Origin: CALKXV01 sp964632495 | GTDB lineage: Bacteria; Pseudomonadota; Alphaproteobacteria; Rhodobacterales; Rhodobacteraceae | Length of the DNA stretch: 64,000 nucleotides | Direction of reading: 5' to 3' | NCBI GenBank assembly: GCA_964632495.1 | Contig: CAZWDS010000003.1 | Location: 1 to 64,000 of the forward strand | Shown: positions 59,228 through 64,000 of the stretch, piece by piece | Layout of the letters: every line of letters begins with the position of its first letter | Position numbering within the stretch: the first letter of the stretch is position 1 | Made by a program: the position numbers and the translations under genes | The notes under the pieces: model-generated | Databases searched by the model: none | What the model saw: only the letters and a program-made list of their open reading frames with translations | What the model was told of the DNA's origin: nothing

Positions 59228-61138
59228 ATGGCTGACACGCTCCCCCGCACGCTTGGCGTTTGCTATTATCCCGAACACTGGCCCGAGGAGGTTTGGGCGG
59301 ATGATGCACGCCGCATGGTCGAAGCGGGTCTGACATGGGTTCGGATTGGCGAGTTTGCATGGTCGCGGCTTGAGCCGCAGCCCGGGCAACTTGACTTTGG
59401 CTGGTTAGATCGGGCTATTGATGTTCTGGGTGCCGCAGGGCTGAAGGTTGTTCTGGGCACGCCGACGGCGACCCCGCCGCGCTGGATGATCGCGAAACAC
59501 CCCGACATGCTGGCCTTGGATGAAAACGCACAGCCGCGCGGGTTTGGATCGCGTCGGCACTATTGTTTTTCACACGCCGGATACCTTGAAGAGTGCCGTC
59601 GTATCGTCACCCTTTTGGCCGAACGGTACGGCGCGAATTCTTATGTGGCCGCTTGGCAGACAGACAACGAATACGGCTGTCACGAAACGGTTGTCAGTTA
59701 TTCTAAGGCGGCGCGGGCTGGATTTCAGGACTGGTGCGCCCAGACCTATCAATCCCCTGACGCGCTGAACCGGGCGTGGGGCAATGTGTTCTGGTCGATG
59801 GAATACGCCGAGTTTTCCGAAATTGAATTGCCAAACCTCACCGTCACACAGGCAAACCCGTCGCATATTCTGGCGTTTCGGCGCTATTCTTCGGACATGG
59901 TGGTGCGGTTCAATCGGGCGCAGGCCGAGATTTTGCGCAAGCACAGCCAAGCCCCGCTGATCCATAACTATATGTGCCGCATCTTGTCGTTCGATCATTA
60001 CGATGTGGCTGCTGACCTGGATATCGCGTCGTGGGATTCCTATCCGTTGGGGTATCTGTTGGACCGGTTGGGGACGACCGAGGCGGAACAGAAACGCTAT
60101 GTGCGGCAGGGTCATCCCGATGCACAGGCGTTTCACCATGATCTATATCGATCCGTGGGGCAGGGCCGCCTTTGGGTGATGGAGCAACAGCCGGGGCCGG
60201 TGAACTGGGCGGGTTGGAATCTGGCGCCCTTGGATGGGATGCCGCGATTGTGGACGTGGGAGGCTTTTGCCCATGGGGCTGAGGCGGTGTGTTATTTCCG
60301 TTGGCGTCAGGCGCCTTTCGCACAAGAGCAGATGCATGCAGGGCTTTTGCGGCCCGACAGTGCGGATGCGCCCGCTATTCACGAGGCCACGCAAATCAGC
60401 CGCGAGTTGGCCGAGATGTCCGACGCGGGAACGGCACAGGCCAAGGTCGCGTTGGTCTTTGACTATCCGTCGTCCTGGGCGTGGGAAGCTTTGCCGCAAG
60501 GTGAAGATTTTGACTATTTCGCCTTGGTTTTTGACACATACAAAGCGCTGCGCCGCGCGGGCCATTCGATTGATATTCTTCCGTCCAGTACAAGCGATTT
60601 TGAGGACTATAAACTGGTCCTTCTGCCGGGGATTCTAACTCTTTCGGACAATCTGCAAGCCGCGTTGGATCGGTTCGACGGCACGGCGATTGTCGGGCCG
60701 CGTTCAGGCAGCCGAACCCCTGATTTCACCATCCCGACCCCGATGCCACCCAATCTGCCCGGTCTTGACGTCACAACCGCACGGGTCGAAAGCCTGCCCC
60801 CTTTCGCGCCGATGGCTTTAGAGAACGGCCATTTCATCCGTTGGTTCGAGCATCTTGAAGGCAGCGCTACGGTGACGCGAAAGACTACGGATGGCCGCCC
60901 GGCGATGATGAGCGCGGGCAAGTTGCATTACCTTGCCGGATGGCCGGACGAGGCTGCGTTTGACGCGATTCTGGTCGATGCGGCCAAAGCTGAGCGTCTA
61001 GAGGTCTTGGACCTGCCCGAAGGTCTTCGGGTGCGGGATACGGGCACGCATAGGTTTGTCTTTAATTATGCGCCAGAAGTGGTGACTTACGACGGAACCC
61101 AGATCCCACCAGCCGGCGTTCATTGGCACGAGATTTGA
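59228..61138 (+). CDS. Beta-galactosidase, glycoside hydrolase family 42
   Basis: A 636-residue GH42 enzyme. The N-terminal TIM barrel starts LGVCYYPEHWPEEVW; the acid/base is E148 in WQTDNEYG and the nucleophile E319 in WVMEQQPGPVNW. The trimerisation and C-terminal domains follow. No signal peptide, so it is cytoplasmic and would act on imported galactosides. ATG 59228 after GGAGGCACCT is chosen. No sugar transporter is adjacent. Confidence 0.94.
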   Translation: MADTLPRTLGVCYYPEHWPEEVWADDARRMVEAGLTWVRIGEFAWSRLEPQPGQLDFGWLDRAIDVLGAAGLKVVLGTPTATPPRWMIAKHPDMLALDENAQPRGFGSRRHYCFSHAGYLEECRRIVTLLAERYGANSYVAAWQTDNEYGCHETVVSYSKAARAGFQDWCAQTYQSPDALNRAWGNVFWSMEYAEFSEIELPNLTVTQANPSHILAFRRYSSDMVVRFNRAQAEILRKHSQAPLIHNYMCRILSFDHYDVAADLDIASWDSYPLGYLLDRLGTTEAEQKRYVRQGHPDAQAFHHDLYRSVGQGRLWVMEQQPGPVNWAGWNLAPLDGMPRLWTWEAFAHGAEAVCYFRWRQAPFAQEQMHAGLLRPDSADAPAIHEATQISRELAEMSDAGTAQAKVALVFDYPSSWAWEALPQGEDFDYFALVFDTYKALRRAGHSIDILPSSTSDFEDYKLVLLPGILTLSDNLQAALDRFDGTAIVGPRSGSRTPDFTIPTPMPPNLPGLDVTTARVESLPPFAPMALENGHFIRWFEHLEGSATVTRKTTDGRPAMMSAGKLHYLAGWPDEAAFDAILVDAAKAERLEVLDLPEGLRVRDTGTHRFVFNYAPEVVTYDGTQIPPAGVHWHEI

Positions 61139-61217
61139 GCAAAACCGTCAAGACACCTGTCGCCTTGCCACGCCGCGCGTCCCCTGCCATGCAAGGGCAA
61201 CAGTTCAGGAGACTTTC

Positions 61218-62072
61218 ATGAAGGACGACAAGTCCCGCGTTTTCCGTGACGCACACCAAGATATTGAAACCGCGCGGGATATTCCCGATACGCCACAAAC
61301 GCGCGCGCCTGCGTATCGATTGGCCTTCGCCGATCCGGACTTTCTGTGCCGCGAAGAACTTCGCCCGGTTCGGTTGCAGTTGGAGCTTTTGAAGCCCGAG
61401 ATGCTGATGAGCGAATATGGCATCAACTCCACCGTGGTTCTGTTCGGCGGTGCGCGAATTCCCGAGCCTGCAAAAAAAGACACCGCCCGGACCGAAACGC
61501 TGTCCGAGCTGAGCCGGTTTTACGATGAGGCGCGGACGTTTGCGCGATTGATCACCGAACGCTCGATCGCATCGTCCAATGGCGGCAAGGAAAACGTTGT
61601 TGTCACCGGAGGTGGCCCGGGTGTGATGGAAGCGGGCAACCGTGGGGCTGAAGAAGCCGGTGGTGTGTCCATCGGTCTGAACATTGTCTTGCCTCACGAA
61701 CAGGCTCCGAACGAATATGTAACGCCTGATCTGGCGTTCAATTTCCATTATTTCGCAATCCGCAAGATGCATTTCCTTATGCGCGCGGCTGCGATTGCGG
61801 TGTTTCCGGGCGGGTTTGGTACGCTGGACGAGCTGTTCGAAAGCCTGACCCTGATCCAGACCGGACGCATGAAACCCGTGCCTTTTCTGTTGTTTGGCAA
61901 AGAGTTCTGGCAGCGGATCATTGATTGGGACGCTTTGTCGGACGCGGGCACGATTTCGGCGAATGATCTTGAGTTGTTCAGATTTGTGGAAACGGCGGAA
62001 GAAGCTTTGGCCGCCATGGATGACTGGGACGCGCAAGATCGTCGTGACTCACTTCCCGGGCGTGAAAGCTAA
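61218..62072 (+). CDS. LOG family protein (TIGR00730-like)
   Basis: A 284-residue protein with the LOG/lysine-decarboxylase-like motifs GGGPGVMEAGNRG and PGGFGTLDELFE. Members release free cytokinin bases or hydrolyse nucleotide 5'-monophosphates. This one is longer than plant-type LOG (about 190-220 residues) because of an N-terminal extension of roughly 65 residues. AGGAGA is 6 bp before the ATG. It is 79 bp after the beta-galactosidase stop, and a shared transcript is possible. Confidence 0.88.
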   Translation: MKDDKSRVFRDAHQDIETARDIPDTPQTRAPAYRLAFADPDFLCREELRPVRLQLELLKPEMLMSEYGINSTVVLFGGARIPEPAKKDTARTETLSELSRFYDEARTFARLITERSIASSNGGKENVVVTGGGPGVMEAGNRGAEEAGGVSIGLNIVLPHEQAPNEYVTPDLAFNFHYFAIRKMHFLMRAAAIAVFPGGFGTLDELFESLTLIQTGRMKPVPFLLFGKEFWQRIIDWDALSDAGTISANDLELFRFVETAEEALAAMDDWDAQDRRDSLPGRES

Positions 62073-62149
62073 GATCTTACCGAGAATCTAAAGCATTCCT
62101 TTTCCCAAGACGCGTAGCTTCGCCCTCGTGAATCGCATGGCAGGCAAAC

Positions 62150-63973
62150 GTGTTTCTACCGTTTTGGGTAATCTTTCTGGCATCTGCGCTGGTCATCGCC
62201 ACCGGTGTTGTCTTGCTGCGCAGCCTGGTCAGGACCAAACGTGGGGCGCAGACCTTTCGGGCAGTGGCGGAAGGATCAAGCGATGGTTTGGTGCTGATGG
62301 AACGGGATTCTAAGATCGTTTGGGCCAATGCCGCTTATTGCCGGAACATGGGGTATGGGCTTGATGAACTTCTGGGTCGGTATCCCCTGACATTTGTGTT
62401 GCCCGATCATATGGCGCTTCCTAAAGAAACCGTGCGCGATTTTCGGTTCGACCCCAATGAAGAACGTTTTGGAAAGCTTACGCAGGTTTTGAACGCGCGA
62501 AAGGATGGTCAGGAATTCATGCATGAATTCAGCCATGCGGTCGTCAGGACAGGCCAAAAAACGCGGTTCTTATTGTCGGGTCGTGATGTGACCGAACGGA
62601 TGGAGCGCGAGATCGAGTTGATCAGCGCAAAATCGCGTCTTGAACAATTGTCACACGAGGACAGCCTGACAGGTTTGCTGAACCGATTGAGCCATACCGA
62701 TCACTTGGCCAAGCTTGAGAAGATTGGCGCGCCGTTTGCGGTGCTGCAAATGGACATGAATGATTTCAAACGGATCAACGATACCTATGGTCACGCGGCG
62801 GGCGATGCGCTTTTAAAGCATTTCGGCGCGCTTATGACGGGTTTGGTTGAAGACGACTGGCATTGTGCCCGAACGGGTGGTGACGAATTCACGGTTTTGA
62901 TTCCGGACGTCTGGGCTCTTGGTGTGGCGCTTGGCCACGCCAGTCGATTGTTCAATGAAGTTCAAGTTCCCATAAAGTGGGAGGCTGGCGAACTTTGCCC
63001 ATCGGTCAGTATTGGCGCGGCGATTTTCGATGGGTCATGCCCTTGTGCAAAGGACGTACTCGTCCGGGCGGACGTCGCACTTTATCAGGCCAAGCTAAAA
63101 GACGGCGAACGGATCGCGGCTTACGACGAGGTTATGAGTCGCGAACACGAAAGCGAAAAGCGTTTGCAACACGACGTTTTCGACGCGCTTGAACAGGGCA
63201 AGATCGGCTTTCAGTATATGCCCGTCGTCGATTTACAAAGCCGTCAGCTTCTGCGGTTTCGGCTGCGGCCTTTCTGGACCCACGCCAAGCATGGGCATTT
63301 GGCGGGTCCTGAAATCCTAAGAATTGTGAACCAGCTTTGCGTCAGCGATATCTTTGAGCGGCAAATGCTACGCAAAGCGCAGGTGGGTCTTTCGCAACTC
63401 AAAGGCGCAGGTCTGCCCGAAGTTGGCTTGGAGATGGAACTGTCTCCCGCGTCCCTCACTGCTGCAGGAGGTGATGATCTGGCATGGTTCTTCGATGATG
63501 ACGCGGTCACGCCAGGGGCGATTACACTGACATTCGCGGCTGATCGTCTGGATTTGACGAAGGCTCAAAGCACAACAAAAGCAGTGCTCAGACGATTGAC
63601 AAAGCGCGGTGTTCAAATCGTCTTGGGCAACCCACATCTGAACACGGCTTGGGTGCGTGACGTGTCGGGCATTGGCGTCAGTGGTATTTGCGTTGGTCAT
63701 GTTTTTGCAGATCAAACAGAGCCGGACGCGGCTGTTTTGGCTGTGATGAATGCGACGGCTGGTCTTGCCAAGTCGATGGACAGCGCCGTCTTGGTACAAG
63801 GCCTGTCGCGGCATTGGCAAATTCGCGTGTTAAAAGAGATCGGCAGTTTCCAGATGTCCGGCCCGGCCATCGCACCCGCCATGACAATGACCGAAGCGGT
63901 GACTTGGGCGCGAGAGGTTTGGCCGAACTGGACGCTGGATGAAGCTGAAACAAGGCCCAGCCTTTCGGCCTAA
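62150..63973 (+). CDS. Membrane PAS-GGDEF diguanylate cyclase with degenerate EAL domain
   Basis: A 607-residue protein: one N-terminal membrane segment (FLPFWVIFLASALVIATGVV), a PAS domain (about 33-150, FRAVAEGSSDGLVLMERD), a GGDEF domain with an intact RTGGDEF (241-247), and an EAL-like domain where the EAL triplet is RLR (371-373) and the DDFGTG loop is LGNPHLN. It should make c-di-GMP but not degrade it; the EAL remnant may be regulatory. GTG start at 62150 is tentative, with only a weak GCAGG before it. Confidence 0.9.
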   Translation: MFLPFWVIFLASALVIATGVVLLRSLVRTKRGAQTFRAVAEGSSDGLVLMERDSKIVWANAAYCRNMGYGLDELLGRYPLTFVLPDHMALPKETVRDFRFDPNEERFGKLTQVLNARKDGQEFMHEFSHAVVRTGQKTRFLLSGRDVTERMEREIELISAKSRLEQLSHEDSLTGLLNRLSHTDHLAKLEKIGAPFAVLQMDMNDFKRINDTYGHAAGDALLKHFGALMTGLVEDDWHCARTGGDEFTVLIPDVWALGVALGHASRLFNEVQVPIKWEAGELCPSVSIGAAIFDGSCPCAKDVLVRADVALYQAKLKDGERIAAYDEVMSREHESEKRLQHDVFDALEQGKIGFQYMPVVDLQSRQLLRFRLRPFWTHAKHGHLAGPEILRIVNQLCVSDIFERQMLRKAQVGLSQLKGAGLPEVGLEMELSPASLTAAGGDDLAWFFDDDAVTPGAITLTFAADRLDLTKAQSTTKAVLRRLTKRGVQIVLGNPHLNTAWVRDVSGIGVSGICVGHVFADQTEPDAAVLAVMNATAGLAKSMDSAVLVQGLSRHWQIRVLKEIGSFQMSGPAIAPAMTMTEAVTWAREVWPNWTLDEAETRPSLSA

Positions 63974-64000
63974 GCCCCTTGATCCAATCCGGCCTCGGCC

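Noticed and set aside
1..64000. CRISPR array, prophage, complete insertion sequence or integrase
   Set aside because: No regularly spaced direct repeats, transposase, integrase or phage structural genes were recognised on either strand.

Overview
The window reads as one contiguous piece of chromosome from a marine alphaproteobacterium of the Rhodobacteraceae (Roseobacter group). Pointers are the rpsM-rpsK-rpoA-rplQ cluster next to a luxR/luxI pair, an AapJQMP amino-acid transporter, an ATP12 chaperone gene, the rpmH-rnpA-yidD / yidC-MOSC-engB-argB genes, and aromatic-acid catabolism. No complete mobile element, integrase or CRISPR array is visible.

Layout. 0-2.1 kb: end of the ribosomal protein operon with rpoA. 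2.1-3.8 kb: quorum-sensing island (luxR, luxI), with a 20-bp lux-box-like dyad exactly midway between luxR and a small divergent ORF. 3.8-7.3 kb: rarA, crcB, an RluA-type pseudouridine synthase and atp12. 7.5-12.0 kb: the aap operon; aapP carries an in-frame amber codon just before an otherwise intact conserved C-terminal tail. 12.1-22.5 kb: minus-strand housekeeping genes (sixA-like, Fe-S protein, argB, engB, MOSC, yidC, EAL protein, ttcA, DUF1127-like, unknown, yidD, rnpA, rpmH). 22.8-26.6 kb: TVP38 membrane protein, MerA/Lpd-like flavoprotein, sensor kinase, tRNA-Arg(ACG).

27.0-45.5 kb is the most unusual part. A one-POTRA Omp85 protein diverges from a TolC-like lipoprotein gene, which is followed by one 3308-codon gene for a giant acidic protein built of alternating DUF11-like repeats. 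The giant protein has no Sec signal peptide but has an N-terminal LEDRIVL motif. Converging on it from the other strand is a tight four-gene operon: a PqqD-like/M50 metallopeptidase, a SapC-family protein, a periplasmic adaptor, and an HlyD-type adaptor with a large cytoplasmic GAF-like region. No ABC ATPase is present. I read this as a candidate dedicated export and surface-display system for the giant protein. That is an inference from gene content and order.

46.0-51.1 kb: aromatic catabolism, with protocatechuate 3,4-dioxygenase (pcaHG), pcaC and a BKACE enzyme on plus, facing galB-galC-galD (lower 4,5-cleavage/gallate pathway) on minus. 51.3-54.1 kb: a lone iolB, a Blh/ETHE1-like metallo-hydrolase and a metallo-beta-lactamase-like protein that has lost its metal motif. 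54.1-61.1 kb: surface-polysaccharide genes (two GT2 glycosyltransferases, two sulfotransferases, a flippase) and a GH42 beta-galactosidase. 61.2-64.0 kb: a LOG-family protein and a PAS-GGDEF protein with a degenerate EAL domain, the mirror image of the EAL protein at 17.8-19.3 kb, whose GGDEF domain is degenerate.
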